Positions 18,903 to 29,353 of a stretch of 64,000 nt of DNA are shown here, piece by piece. The stretch is taken from assembly GCF_002077155.1 (NCBI RefSeq), contig NZ_CP015027.1, positions 248,001-312,000 on the forward strand, written 5' to 3'. Made by a program: the position numbers and the translations under genes. Origin of the DNA: Sporosarcina sp. P33 (GTDB lineage Bacteria; Bacillota; Bacilli; Bacillales_A; Planococcaceae). Position 1 is the first letter of the stretch. The number at the start of each line of letters is the position of its first letter. Under the pieces are notes generated by a model. That model did not search any database, had not been told where the DNA came from, and saw only the letters and a list, made by a program, of their open reading frames with translations.

Positions 18903-19629
18903 CAACCCCTCTCTCAAGTGGTGATTCTTTTAGTCATACTCGAATCTGTGTCTGTTATGCATTTATAAGTCTTTGAAATTTCCGACTGGAGCCTATCCCT
19001 CCACCACTTATTATCATGGTTTCAAAGGTACTATGGCTCCACTCTCACGAAGATAAATCAGTTTTAATAGGTCGCCCCTTTATCTACTGAACTGTTTCTC
19101 AGGTAGGTTAATACCTCCGCATCCTTCGCTTTCCACGTTCCAATTTCTTTATCCTTACATATATCCTTAGGTTTCTCCTATAGTCCTGTATGCTTGAACT
19201 TGCCTGTAACAAGTTATGGGGTTTCATAACGCCAGATTTTTACTCGCCCACACATACGATGGCACTGCCACCTGTCACATTTCTGTGACAACTACGTCTA
19301 GACCCGTACATTCAGAGATTCGTCAGTGCTTCTGCAGCACATTCTAACCATAGATACTTTATGGACTCCCGGCATATAGGATACACCGTCCACCTCTGGA
19401 CAGCTTTCGTGTCAGGTACTCGCTATGCTTTCCCTAACTTACGGTATCTCTCTGCCGACTTCACCGAGCTTCACACCTTTCAATTTAACCATTGAGAAGG
19501 CATGTCGGAGTATCAGAGTAGGCGTTTCAAGGCGTTACCCAATCATTCCATCTATCAAGAAATCAGTTCTCCTAGGGATTTTATTCGACTCCCTAGTGTC
19601 TAACCTTTTCAGTTAGAAACGTGTCGCAC

Positions 19630-19903
19630 CTGCATCATAATCACCATATATGGTAATTTGTTCCTCGTCTTCCACTGCTTGCTTTATGCGGTCAACGGCT
19701 TTTTTCATGTCATATAACAAAAAAGGATCGTGCAGGTTGGATTCATCCATGTCCAAGTAGGCATTTGCCTGTTCGCTTGTGGTGATTCCGCGTGCGACGA
19801 GTATTTTAGTCAGCATGGTGGAAAGATTCAGGTCTTTCGCCAGCTGGTTGACAAGTTTTTCGTCCGGCCGGTCAATTTTCCATCTTTTTTTGGATTGTAT
19901 CAA
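19630..19903 (-). CDS. recJ: RecJ single-strand exonuclease, 5' exon (interrupted gene)
   Basis: Encodes the first ~91 residues up to GDYDA plus the first base of the next Asp codon. The segment IQSKKRWKIDRPDEKLVNQL matches the RecJ N-terminus. If the intron stayed in the message, translation would read GATRF and stop five codons into the intron. The start is either GTG at 19912, which overlaps AGAGGAA, or TTG at 19903, better spaced from that site; I prefer TTG because it gives the same N-terminal length as B. subtilis RecJ. The gene lies downstream of repeat array B; the lapA-like gene and secDF that adjoin recJ in B. subtilis lie beyond the array. Confidence 0.9.
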
Positions 19904-20019
19904 TGCTCTCACTTCCTCTTTTCTTATTATATCTAATCCTGCTTGAGACGGAAAGGGAACGAGATGGATTTTGAAGAATGGGGAGGTGGTTAGTGGGATC
20001 GTCTGTTTTTGCGCTGTGT

Positions 20020-21215
20020 TGGGTCCGTTGCTCGACTGGTTTTTGGGGATTGGAGTTAGATAGTGTCAGCTCTTAGGACCCGCGCAGGCACGTGGGGGAT
20101 TGCCTTACGTCATGAGCCAGCTGGCGATAGTGCGCCGCCAGTTGTCTCATGACTTCGGCCGACCCCGCAGTTGTGCCTGCGCTGCTGAGTGGGAGCAATC
20201 CAAGTACTCTTTTAAAAGAGATGAAGTTCAGTGACCGGTTGCCGACTGGCGTGTGCTTTGGCAAAAGACGTGTCATATTCTACTTCCCTCTAACTAAACG
20301 GAGGCGCCTTACAAGCGGTAGGCGTAGCGATGAGACTGACAGGCGCACTTCCTGTCTGGCTCATTGCGGAAGCCATCCGCAAGCGCCGCAGTGGCTTCAA
20401 TGACGTTTTGTCACTGGTTTTGGTGTCGTTGCTCGATCGGCTGTCGGGTATTGAAGTTAGCAACTGTCCGCTCTTAGGACCCGCGCAGGCACGTGGGGGA
20501 TTGCCTTACGTCATGAGCCAGCTGGCGATAGTGCGCCGCCAGTTGTCTCATGACTTCGGCCGACCCCGCAGTTGTGCCTGCGCTGCTGAGTGGGAGCAAT
20601 CCAAGTACTCTTTTAAAAGAGATGAAGTTCAGTGACCGGTTGCCGACTGGCGTGTGCTTTGGCAAAAGACGTGTCATATTCTGCTTCCCTCTAACTAAAC
20701 GGAGGCGCCTTACAAGCGGTAGGCGTAGCGATGAGACTGACAGGCGCACTTCCTGTCTGGCTCATTGCGGAAGCCATCCGCAAGCGCCGCAGTGGCTTCA
20801 ATGACGTTTTTTCACTGGTTTTGGTGTCGTTGCTCGATCGGCTGTCGGGTATTGAAGTTAGCAACTGTCCGCTCTTAGGACCCGCGCAGGCACGCGGGGT
20901 ATTGCCTTTCGTCATGAGCCAGCTGGCGATAGTGCGCCGCCAGTTGTCTCATGACTTCGGCCGACCCCGCAGTTGTGCCTGCGCTGCTGAGTGGAAGCAA
21001 GCCAGGTTACTTTTTTAAAAAAGAAGAAGTACAGTGACTGGTTGCCGACTGGCGTGTGCTTTAGCAAAAGCAGTGTCATTTTCGCTTCCCCTTACTGAAC
21101 GGAGGCGCCTCCCAAGCGGTCGGCGTAGTAATGAGACAGGCAGGCGATCTTCCTGTCTGGCTCATTGCGTAGCCATCCGCCAGCGCCGCAGTGGGTTTAA
21201 AACGTTCCCCTCACT
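20020..21215. repeat. Tandem array B of a 401-bp hairpin-rich repeat
   Basis: Three units with the GGACCCGCGCAGGCAC segment at 20076, 20477 and 20878: an exact 401-bp period, and the first two copies are nearly identical. Within a unit (example 20477 copy), GCGCAGGCAC at 20483-20492 pairs with GTGCCTGCGC at 20574-20583. Inside that, GTCATGAG (20510-20517) pairs with CTCATGAC (20547-20554) and CTGGCG with CGCCAG. A 14-bp palindrome CTCTTTTAAAAGAG (20608-20621) follows, then a second imperfect hairpin from GATGAGACTGACAGG to CCTGTCTGGCTCATT. The unit is the same as in array A at 1-1140 and in the same orientation. No plausible gene is present. Confidence 0.93.
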
Positions 21216-21247
21216 TTTCACAATAACGTTATGACGTTCTGCTTACT

Positions 21248-21295
21248 AAAAAAACTGCCACAAGGAAGTCTACAAGCACGACTTCCTGTGGCAGG
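21248..21295 (-). terminator. Terminator of the lapA-like gene
   Basis: CTGCCACAGGAAGTC pairs with GACTTCCTTGTGGCAG on the minus strand, followed by T7. Confidence 0.95.
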
Positions 21296-21301
21296 TTGCG
21301 G

Positions 21302-21661
21302 TCAATACAGCTCTTTCGGGGGAATAATCTCCGCCTCAACCAGCGGCGGCTCCATCAGTGTATCGATGCGCTCCTCCATCTCCTGCATCTGTCTGCGCTG
21401 TGCGCTTAGCTCTTCCTCTTTCAGATGCAGCTGCTTCTCAAGCACCTTCACACGGCGCCCGCTTCTGTAAGATTTATAAATAGCGAAAAAGCCGCTGATC
21501 AGCGCACCGAGCAAGGCGGAGCCGAGAATGATGAGCACGAGCGGAATCATCTCCGTGCCGAAGAAGTAATTTACTGGCACAGACTCCACATTGAACACAG
21601 CAAATACAGCAATTAACACTGCGAATAACAAACCGGCCAACACAGTCCACTGGAACTTCAT
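21302..21661 (-). CDS. LapA-domain membrane protein (YrvD-like)
   Basis: About 119 residues with two membrane segments (roughly 6-26 and 40-62) joined by a short loop with FNVESVPVNYFFG, then a charged coiled coil (LEKQLHLKEEELSAQRRQMQ). This is the LapA/DUF1049 layout; the B. subtilis homologue in the same position is yrvD. The ATG at 21661 is preferred because GGAGG lies 10 nt upstream. It sits between secDF and recJ with terminators on both sides, so it is a single-gene unit. The role in Firmicutes is unknown; in Proteobacteria related proteins act in envelope assembly. Confidence 0.75.
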   Translation of the reverse strand: MKFQWTVLAGLLFAVLIAVFAVFNVESVPVNYFFGTEMIPLVLIILGSALLGALISGFFAIYKSYRSGRRVKVLEKQLHLKEEELSAQRRQMQEMEERIDTLMEPPLVEAEIIPPKELY

Positions 21662-21680
21662 GTCCTTCATTCCTCCAATC

Positions 21681-21720
21681 AAAAAAAGCAGGATATACCG
21701 AAGTATACCCTGCTTTTTAT
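21681..21720 (-). terminator. secDF terminator
   Basis: AAAAGCAGGGTATAC and GTATATCCTGCTTTT form the stem on the minus strand, with T-rich tail, just downstream of secDF. Confidence 0.92.
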
Positions 21721-21734
21721 ATGGTTCAAACGTA

Positions 21735-24002
21735 TTATACTACCGGTTCGTCTGAGCCCCACTGTTTTTTCTCTTTTTCTACTTTTATTCCTCCGTCTTT
21801 AAGAATCTGCTTCTTCTTCAGATCGAACCAAAGCTGGGCAGAGATGAAGATGGAAGAATACGTACCTGCAAGCAAACCAATCAATAATGCGACGGAGAAT
21901 GGACGAATGGATTCTGCACCAAGCGCCATCAATGCCACAACGACGAAGATTACTGTCAGTACGGTGTTAACCGAACGTCCAAGTGTCTGCCGCAATGACT
22001 TATTGACAATAAGCGCCAATTCGTCTGCATTACTAATGTGTTTCGAGCGATGCAAGTTTTCCCGTATTCTGTCAAAGGTGACGATGGTATCGTTGATGGA
22101 ATAACCGATGATCGTCAGTACCGCTGCGATAAATGTGATGTCGACTTCTAGCCGCAAAATACTGAAGACCGCGATCATGAAGAACGCATCGTGCAACAGA
22201 CCGATAATCGCTGCCAGACCCATACGCCACTCGAAACGGAGTGCCACGTAGATGATGATGCCGAGCGCTGCAATCGCAAGTGCCGAAATTGCATTGCGTA
22301 CGAGCTCTTTACCTACTGTGTCCGAAACGGTTGAAACGTTTGGCTCTGCACCATAAAGGGTTTTAATTTCTTTTTTGAAACTGTTGACTTCTTCTTGTGT
22401 AAATTCTTCTTTGTATCGCGCAACCGCAATATTTTTGTCATCTCCGGAAATCACTACATCCGTTGTCGGGTGACCGATTTCCTCAAGCTGTTTCGTTACC
22501 TCGTCTTCGTCAAGCTGCTGTTCGGCAAGAACTTCAACACGTGTACCGCCGGAGAAGTCGATTCCGAGATTGAGCTTGAAGACGCCGAGCATAATTGCTC
22601 CGACAATCAGCAAAACAATAGAAATCGTATAGAAACGTTTTCTTGAATGAACAAAGTCGAAACGGTCAAATTTCGTAGACAAATCAAGTGTTTCATAGCC
22701 TTCATCTGCTGAATGGACTTGCTTTTTGTTCAGTCCGAACCAGCCGACTTTATTGTCAAGGAAACCGCTGTGTACGAGAAGTCCGAGCAGCAGGCGTGAT
22801 CCCCAGACGGCTGTCAGGAAACTGACCAGAATACTGATGATGAGCATTGTCGCGAAACCTTTTACAGAGCTTGTACCATAAATGAACAATACAACCGCTG
22901 CAAGCAATGTCGTGACGTTTGCATCCAGAATCGCCGTGAATGAAGATTTCGCTCCGGCCGTAAAGGACGATTTCACCGATTTTCCGACACGCAGTTCTTC
23001 TTTGATCCGCTCATAGGTGATTATATTGGCATCGACCGCCATACCGACCCCGAGCATTAATGCCGCAATACCCGGCAGCGTCAGGACACCGTTAATCAAT
23101 GTGAATACCAGCAATATCAAATAGATATAGACAGATAGTGTGACAACTGCGATAATCCCTGGCAAACGATAATAGAGTGCCATAAAGATAAAGATTAAGC
23201 TGATACCGACAATGCCGGCGAATATTGTCTTATCCAGTGCTTGTTCACCGAACTGCGCACCGACAGAAGTCGAGTAAATTTCCTCTAAATCCACAGGAAG
23301 TGCGCCTGCGTTTAAAATACCGGCAAGATTCTTTGTTTCTTCCACAGTGAAGTTACCCGAAATCTCGACATTTGAAGAATTAATCGTTTTGGATACATAA
23401 GGTGCAGAAATGAATGCAGGGTCTGGTTTCATTGCTTCTTCTTTAAAGGAGTCTTCGCCTTCTTTAAAGTCCAGCCAGATCACCAGCATGTTGTCCGGCT
23501 TCATTTGCGCAATTTCAGATGTAACCTCTCCAAATTTATTTGGATCTTTCATTTCCAATGTCACAACAGGGTTGTTGTTTTCATCGAAATTGGCTTTCGC
23601 CTTGCCTTCTTTCAAATCATTGCCGTCTAGCATTAATTCGTCATTCGCATTACGGAAAGACAGATTCGCTTGAGTGGACAATAATTCACGGGCTGATTCC
23701 TGATCTTCTACGCCCGCAAGCTGAACACGGATCCGGTTGTTCGATTCAATCTGGATGCTTGGTTCACTTACTCCGAGCACGTCAATACGATTCGTCAATG
23801 CGCGGGCCGTATCGGCAACTGTTGACTCTGTAATCTTCTGTCCTTCCTTCAATGGATTGACCTGATACAGAACCTCGAAACCGCCTTGCAGGTCAAGACC
23901 GAGCTTGACGTCTTTTAAAATCGGATTTGTCGTTGAAAATACCGTTGATGCCAAGATCACGATGAGCAGCAAAAACGCGACAATCCTTCCTCTGTTTTTC
24001 AT
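21735..24002 (-). CDS. secDF: Fused protein translocase subunit SecDF
   Basis: Membrane protein that uses the proton gradient to help preproteins through SecYEG. It is 755 residues and joins SecD and SecF in one chain, as in Bacillus. The SecD half has the N-terminal segment, the LGLDLQGG motif and the periplasmic P1 domain, then six membrane segments. The SecF half begins around residue 440 with KRFYTIS and carries LGIDFSGGT. Both halves keep the GYSINDTIVTFDRIREN / GMAVDANIITYERIKEE signatures of the RND channel. It is bounded by comN upstream and its own terminator. Confidence 0.96.
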   Translation of the reverse strand: MKNRGRIVAFLLLIVILASTVFSTTNPILKDVKLGLDLQGGFEVLYQVNPLKEGQKITESTVADTARALTNRIDVLGVSEPSIQIESNNRIRVQLAGVEDQESARELLSTQANLSFRNANDELMLDGNDLKEGKAKANFDENNNPVVTLEMKDPNKFGEVTSEIAQMKPDNMLVIWLDFKEGEDSFKEEAMKPDPAFISAPYVSKTINSSNVEISGNFTVEETKNLAGILNAGALPVDLEEIYSTSVGAQFGEQALDKTIFAGIVGISLIFIFMALYYRLPGIIAVVTLSVYIYLILLVFTLINGVLTLPGIAALMLGVGMAVDANIITYERIKEELRVGKSVKSSFTAGAKSSFTAILDANVTTLLAAVVLFIYGTSSVKGFATMLIISILVSFLTAVWGSRLLLGLLVHSGFLDNKVGWFGLNKKQVHSADEGYETLDLSTKFDRFDFVHSRKRFYTISIVLLIVGAIMLGVFKLNLGIDFSGGTRVEVLAEQQLDEDEVTKQLEEIGHPTTDVVISGDDKNIAVARYKEEFTQEEVNSFKKEIKTLYGAEPNVSTVSDTVGKELVRNAISALAIAALGIIIYVALRFEWRMGLAAIIGLLHDAFFMIAVFSILRLEVDITFIAAVLTIIGYSINDTIVTFDRIRENLHRSKHISNADELALIVNKSLRQTLGRSVNTVLTVIFVVVALMALGAESIRPFSVALLIGLLAGTYSSIFISAQLWFDLKKKQILKDGGIKVEKEKKQWGSDEPVV

Positions 24003-24132
24003 ATTTCCTTTTCCCCCTCATATACTAGAGCGGCACAGCACCTGCTATGTACTTGATTCTCTCATTGTACAACATACCAATTATGAAACAGTCGGTTGGC
24101 TGTGTCAAATACTTCATAGTTATAAACGAAAA

Positions 24133-24444
24133 TCATTCAGATTTTTTTGGCGAAAATAACTCAGCCCATTCTTCTTTACTCAATTCTAAAATCTCCTCGC
24201 TGCGTCGCTGGGCCTCTGTCTGCGTGTGGGTCATGAATTGTGCGGCGGTAATCGCCAGAATATCTGCTGTCATTTTGTAGGGGTGCATCGCAGAAATATC
24301 TTTTTTTCGCCACTTTTTTTCCGCCAGATACAGCAGCAGATCCTCTTCTGTAATCTCCGAATAGCCGTAAAACGTCAATTCGTTTTTCTTACTTTCAAGT
24401 GCAGGGAGCAACTGTCTGTATATTTCTTTAAGCTGTTGATCCAA
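24133..24444 (-). CDS. comN: Post-transcriptional regulator ComN-like
   Basis: A 103-residue soluble, helical protein. The GYSEITEEDLLLYLAEKKWRK region fits the Post_transc_reg/ComN family, and the position between secDF and spoVB is that of B. subtilis comN (yrzD). In B. subtilis ComN controls comE mRNA and localises at division sites with DivIVA. The start is a TTG with AGAGGTGA about 7 nt upstream. Family assignment relies on this motif and on synteny. Confidence 0.8.
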   Translation of the reverse strand: MDQQLKEIYRQLLPALESKKNELTFYGYSEITEEDLLLYLAEKKWRKKDISAMHPYKMTADILAITAAQFMTHTQTEAQRRSEEILELSKEEWAELFSPKKSE

Positions 24445-24573
24445 GGCCGCTTCACCTCTCGTTCATTGTTGCGGAATAAAGTTGATTATATCACATACAC
24501 TTAACTATATTTTGGTTTTTTATATGCATTCTTACTGCAGCAGAAATGGCGGGAAAAGAAGGAGTTGTTTGGG

Positions 24574-26091
24574 GTGTCATCATTTATCCGGGGGACGATC
24601 TTTTTGATGGCGGCCGTGTTTTTATCGAAATTACTCGGCTTTGTCTATCGAATACAATTTATGAGGGTAGCGGGAGAAGAGACAGTCGGGATTTATATGA
24701 CAGCCTATCCGGCGTTCATCTTCTTCCTCTCACTTGTGCAGCTCGGTGTGCCAGTCGCCATTGCGAAAGTCATTGCTGAATTAAAGGCAAAAGGCGATAC
24801 CGTACAGCTGCGCCAAGTAATGAAAACTGCCACGTTCATCACAATATTATCCGGCGCAGTCTTCATTCCTGCCTGTGTTTTATTTACACCATTTTTAGCC
24901 GGAACTCTGCTGGGCAATGAAGCGACTGCCACCGCACTCTATGTGGCAATTGCAATTGTGCCAATCGCGGCGGTCGGCGGGCTGATCAGAGGGTATTTTC
25001 AGGGGATTGCACGCATTGAGGAAACCGCCTGGGCGCAGGTCATTGAACAGATCTTCCGAATTTTGCTCATTACGTGGATGCTGCCGTATATCCTCACACC
25101 TGCCGATCCGATGATGAACGCGGCATATGCGATGGCAGTGACGTTCTTAGCGGAAGTATTGTCTGTGCTGTATCTGTTGTTTAAATACCGGCAGAACCTC
25201 CGTACACAGCCAAAGAAACGCGAAAAAGAAACGCGCTATCCGATGGAGCCTATTTTAGAGGTGGCGCTTCCATCATCAGGCAGCCGTTTGTTCGGTACAT
25301 TCACATGGTTTTTGGAGCCGATTATATTTTTACGCGCGCTTTCCATGGCAGGCGTAGGGACAGTAGCCGCCACTTCGTTATACGGAGTCATTTCAGGCGT
25401 ACTTATTCCGCTTCTGTTGTTTCCAGCATTCATTCCGTATGCATTGTCAGTTGTGCTCGTTCCGGCAGTGAGCGGCGCCGCTGCTTCCAGCAACGTAAAA
25501 AAGCTGCAGGAGCGTATTCATCTGGCTCTTCGTTTATCCGCCCTGACCGGCGCTTTCGCAGCGACCGTATTTTATATTCACGGGCAAGATCTCGCGGAAA
25601 AACTGTTCCATATCGTAGAAGGCGGCAGGTATATGACACTGCTTGCACCAATATTTTTCTTTTATTACATTCAAAGCCCGCTGTATTCAATTTTGCAGGC
25701 AACCGGCGACGCAAAAGCAGGTATGATGAATTCGGTTTACGGCGGAATTGCGAAACTCGCGGTGATGTTTATATTAGCGTCGCAACCCGGCCTTCAGGAA
25801 ACAGGCGCCGTTTTGGCAATCGGATTCGGCGTACTCGTCACGTCGTTCCTGCATATCGCGACATTGAGGCAGAATAAATCGACCGCGACTGGCTTTTCGA
25901 TGTTCGCGATGACATATATTACATTTTTAATGACCGTCATCATGCGTCCGATTTTTATTCCGATAGGTTCGCATCACTTGTTCGTAGAAGTTGCGATAAC
26001 TTCTGCCGTATTGCTTGTTTTATTATTGCTGACAAGACAAATCAAAACACAGGATTTCGTTATGCTGCGCAATTTGGTTAAACGCTATTAA
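24574..26091 (+). CDS. spoVB: MOP-family flippase, stage V sporulation protein B-like
   Basis: About 505 residues with roughly 14 membrane helices (RGTIFLMAAVFLSKLLGFVYR at the N-terminus is the conserved first helix). It belongs to the polysaccharide/lipid II flippase superfamily (SpoVB, MurJ, Wzx). B. subtilis spoVB, in the same place relative to comN, is needed for spore cortex synthesis. GTG at 24574 is the better start (AAGGAG 9 nt upstream); TTG at 24565 is in frame but too close to that site. It is transcribed opposite to its neighbours, and its 3' end overlaps the convergent DUF421 gene by about 14 bp. Confidence 0.85.
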   Translation: MSSFIRGTIFLMAAVFLSKLLGFVYRIQFMRVAGEETVGIYMTAYPAFIFFLSLVQLGVPVAIAKVIAELKAKGDTVQLRQVMKTATFITILSGAVFIPACVLFTPFLAGTLLGNEATATALYVAIAIVPIAAVGGLIRGYFQGIARIEETAWAQVIEQIFRILLITWMLPYILTPADPMMNAAYAMAVTFLAEVLSVLYLLFKYRQNLRTQPKKREKETRYPMEPILEVALPSSGSRLFGTFTWFLEPIIFLRALSMAGVGTVAATSLYGVISGVLIPLLLFPAFIPYALSVVLVPAVSGAAASSNVKKLQERIHLALRLSALTGAFAATVFYIHGQDLAEKLFHIVEGGRYMTLLAPIFFFYYIQSPLYSILQATGDAKAGMMNSVYGGIAKLAVMFILASQPGLQETGAVLAIGFGVLVTSFLHIATLRQNKSTATGFSMFAMTYITFLMTVIMRPIFIPIGSHHLFVEVAITSAVLLVLLLLTRQIKTQDFVMLRNLVKRY

Positions 26092-26722
26092 TTTCTTTCA
26101 TCTGAACTTTTATTTCTCCCTGTTCGTACGAGCAGTAGAAAATTGTCGACAGGTCAGTGATGTCTTTTTCGCGTAGCTTTTTCATCAGCCACTCTTCGGT
26201 CTTTCCGATCAGTTTCAAATGTTTGGGCTGCAGCTCCCCGTCGAGCACAAGCCCAACAATCGGCGAGTCGCCATCTTTTGTGAAGACGGATAAATTACCC
26301 GACGGCTCGAGGTAGGCAAACGTCACGTTATGAATGGAACCGATTTGATTTTCCCGCAGTTGCTGAAATAAATCATCAAGATTATACCGCTGTTTCCGCA
26401 TTTCATCTTCCTGAATCTGTCCATGTTTAATAATCAGTGTCGGATCACCGTCTACCAGATCACGGAACTTCTTGCTTTTCAATGAAATCATCGACGAAAT
26501 ATATTGAATGACGAGCAGCAGCAGAATGGGAAGAATACCTTCCATAATTGGCTTATCCGGTGATTCCACAATCATCGCGGCAACTTCTGCCATGATGATG
26601 AAAACAACAATATCTATCACGCCTAATTCTCCGACTTCCCGTTTTCCCATAATACGGAGGATGACGAGAAGAAATATATATAAAAAGACTGTACGTAATC
26701 CGATGATGAGTAACTCATGCAC
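26078..26722 (-). CDS. DUF421/YetF-type membrane protein (YrbG-like)
   Basis: About 214 residues with three membrane helices at the N-terminus (ELLIIGLRTVFLY...ILRIMGKREVGELG) and a cytoplasmic C-terminal domain carrying DGDPTLIIKHGQI and the conserved RYNLDDLFQQLRE segment. This is the DUF421 family; B. subtilis yrbG holds the same position. The start is GTG at 26722 with AAGGAGG 10 nt upstream; the in-frame extension to 26809 runs into terminator sequence. YetF-type proteins have been linked to spore structure and membrane function. The function here is inferred only from family. Confidence 0.8.
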   Translation of the reverse strand: MHELLIIGLRTVFLYIFLLVILRIMGKREVGELGVIDIVVFIIMAEVAAMIVESPDKPIMEGILPILLLLVIQYISSMISLKSKKFRDLVDGDPTLIIKHGQIQEDEMRKQRYNLDDLFQQLRENQIGSIHNVTFAYLEPSGNLSVFTKDGDSPIVGLVLDGELQPKHLKLIGKTEEWLMKKLREKDITDLSTIFYCSYEQGEIKVQMKEINSV

Positions 26723-26784
26723 AACATATCTGCCTCCTTCACACCTTAGTGTGCCGGCAGACATTTTTTCTATACATGGACATA

Positions 26785-26831
26785 CAAAAAAGCGGTAATC
26801 TATGGACACACCAGTAGATAACCGCTTTTTA
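26785..26831 (-). terminator. yajC terminator
   Basis: AAAAAGCGGTTATCTA pairs with TAGATTACCGCTTTTTT on the minus strand, just after the yajC stop. Confidence 0.93.
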
Positions 26832-27095
26832 TTATGCTGTTACAACTCTTCCGATTGCCTGCTTGTCAAAACGTAAAACCGTCGTGTCAGATACACGCAA
26901 GAAAATAGAAGTCTCGTCCACAGCATCCACTGTTCCGTGAATTCCGCCGATTGTTACTACTTCGTCTCCGCGCTTTAAACTGTTTTGCATCTCTTTCGCT
27001 GCTTTCTGTCTCTTTTGCGCAGGACGAATGAGTAAAAACCACATGATCGCTACCATAAGTACAAGTGTAAAAATACCACCGTATTGTTCCATCAT
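26832..27095 (-). CDS. yajC: Preprotein translocase subunit YajC
   Basis: 87 residues: one N-terminal membrane helix (GGIFTLVLMVAIMWFLLI), then RPAQKRQK and the family signature LKRGDEVVTIGGIHGTV. It associates with SecDF. GGGGG lies 10 nt before the ATG at 27095. It follows tgt by 47 bp, the usual tgt-yajC order, and ends in a strong terminator, so it closes the ruvA-ruvB-queA-tgt-yajC transcript. Confidence 0.95.
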   Translation of the reverse strand: MMEQYGGIFTLVLMVAIMWFLLIRPAQKRQKAAKEMQNSLKRGDEVVTIGGIHGTVDAVDETSIFLRVSDTTVLRFDKQAIGRVVTA

Positions 27096-27142
27096 TTTAT
27101 ATCTTCCCCCTTCCTGAATCATCAAATGTTATTATACAAGAT

Positions 27143-28282
<1,140 letters not shown>

Positions 28283-29335
28283 TTAATCTCGTTCCTTTCT
28301 TGTAGCAGGGCGGATAAACATCGCATCCCCAAAACTGAAAAAGCGGTATTGCTCCCTCACTGCTTCTTCGTATGCACGCATGACATGATCACGTCCCGCA
28401 AACGCGGACAGCAGCATCAGCAGCGTCGATTTCGGCAAATGAAAATTCGTCACCAGACCGTCGATTGCTTTGAACTCATAGCCCGGGTAAATGAAAATCG
28501 AAGTCCAGCCGCTCGCTGCGGTCACTTCCCCATGATTTTCCGTGGCAATCGTTTCAAGTGTCCGTGTAGACGTGGTCCCGACCGCAATCACTCGGCCGCC
28601 ATTCGCTTTCGTCTCGCGGACAAGTGCGGCGGTTTCTTCTGTCATCACATAGTATTCTGCATGCATTGTATGGTCTTCAATCGAATCTACACTGACCGGA
28701 CGGAATGTGCCGAGCCCGACATGCAGTGTGATGAAGGCAATCTGCACGCCTTTAGCACGCAGCGCACTTAGAATTTCGTCTGTAAAATGCAGCCCGGCAG
28801 TCGGTGCCGCCGCTGATCCGCGTTCTTTTGCGAATACTGTCTGATAACGGGACTGATCTTCCAGTGTTTCGGTAATATACGGAGGAAGCGGCATCTGTCC
28901 GAGCTGATCAAGCAATTCATAGAAAATCCCGTCATACGCAAATGTAAATTCCCGTCCGCCCTGCTCACCGATTGCGGTGCATTCCGCCCGCAGCAATCCA
29001 TCGCCAAATGTTACGACAGTCCCGACTTTTATGCGTTTTGCAGGTTTAACAAGCGTTTCCCATTTGTCGTTCCCTGTTTCTTTCAATAATAATACTTCAA
29101 TTGTTGCCCCGGTGTCTTCTTTTGTACCGATTAATCGCGCAGGAAGCACCTTTGTATCATTCAAAACCAATAAATCTCCCGGCTCCAGTTCATCGACCAG
29201 GTCACGGAAGTGCTTGTGCGCTACTTCCCCGCTGTCACGGCTCATCACCAGCAAACGGCTCGCAGTCCGATCCAGCAGCGGTGTCTGGGCAATCAAATGT
29301 TCAGGTAAATTAAAATCAAAATCTTCTACTTCCAT
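28283..29335 (-). CDS. queA: S-adenosylmethionine:tRNA ribosyltransferase-isomerase
   Basis: Moves the ribosyl part of SAM onto preQ1-tRNA to give epoxyqueuosine. About 350 residues; the N-terminal [15 protein letters not shown] and the GLHFT and LHVGLGTF segments are typical. Two adjacent ATGs exist; the second (29335) has the better 8-nt spacing from GGAG. It lies between ruvB and tgt. Confidence 0.97.
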   Translation of the reverse strand: MEVEDFDFNLPEHLIAQTPLLDRTASRLLVMSRDSGEVAHKHFRDLVDELEPGDLLVLNDTKVLPARLIGTKEDTGATIEVLLLKETGNDKWETLVKPAKRIKVGTVVTFGDGLLRAECTAIGEQGGREFTFAYDGIFYELLDQLGQMPLPPYITETLEDQSRYQTVFAKERGSAAAPTAGLHFTDEILSALRAKGVQIAFITLHVGLGTFRPVSVDSIEDHTMHAEYYVMTEETAALVRETKANGGRVIAVGTTSTRTLETIATENHGEVTAASGWTSIFIYPGYEFKAIDGLVTNFHLPKSTLLMLLSAFAGRDHVMRAYEEAVREQYRFFSFGDAMFIRPATRKERD

Positions 29336-29353
29336 CATGCTGACTCCTATCTG

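Larger units (their letters stand above)
16848..19629 (-). mobile_element. Group II intron inserted in recJ
   Basis: A 2,782-nt self-splicing, retromobile intron in the same orientation as recJ. The 5' end reads GTGCGAC (group II consensus GUGYG) and the 3' end reads CACTAT (consensus AY). Domain V is a 34-nt hairpin at 16898-16931 with a GAAA tetraloop, a two-nucleotide bulge and a CGC triad. Domain VI follows, with a candidate branch-point A at 16855, eight nucleotides from the 3' end. The 5' ribozyme domains occupy about 18.9-19.63 kb. The maturase ORF lies in the domain IV position. Precise removal restores the recJ frame, which strongly supports these boundaries. Confidence 0.95.

Noticed and set aside
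14776..19912. recJ as a pseudogene
   Set aside because: Both halves are in frame and undamaged once the intron is removed at its consensus boundaries; the joined length is that of normal RecJ.
20020..21215. CRISPR array
   Set aside because: Units are about 401 bp and nearly identical throughout, without short repeats alternating with unique spacers, and no cas genes are near.
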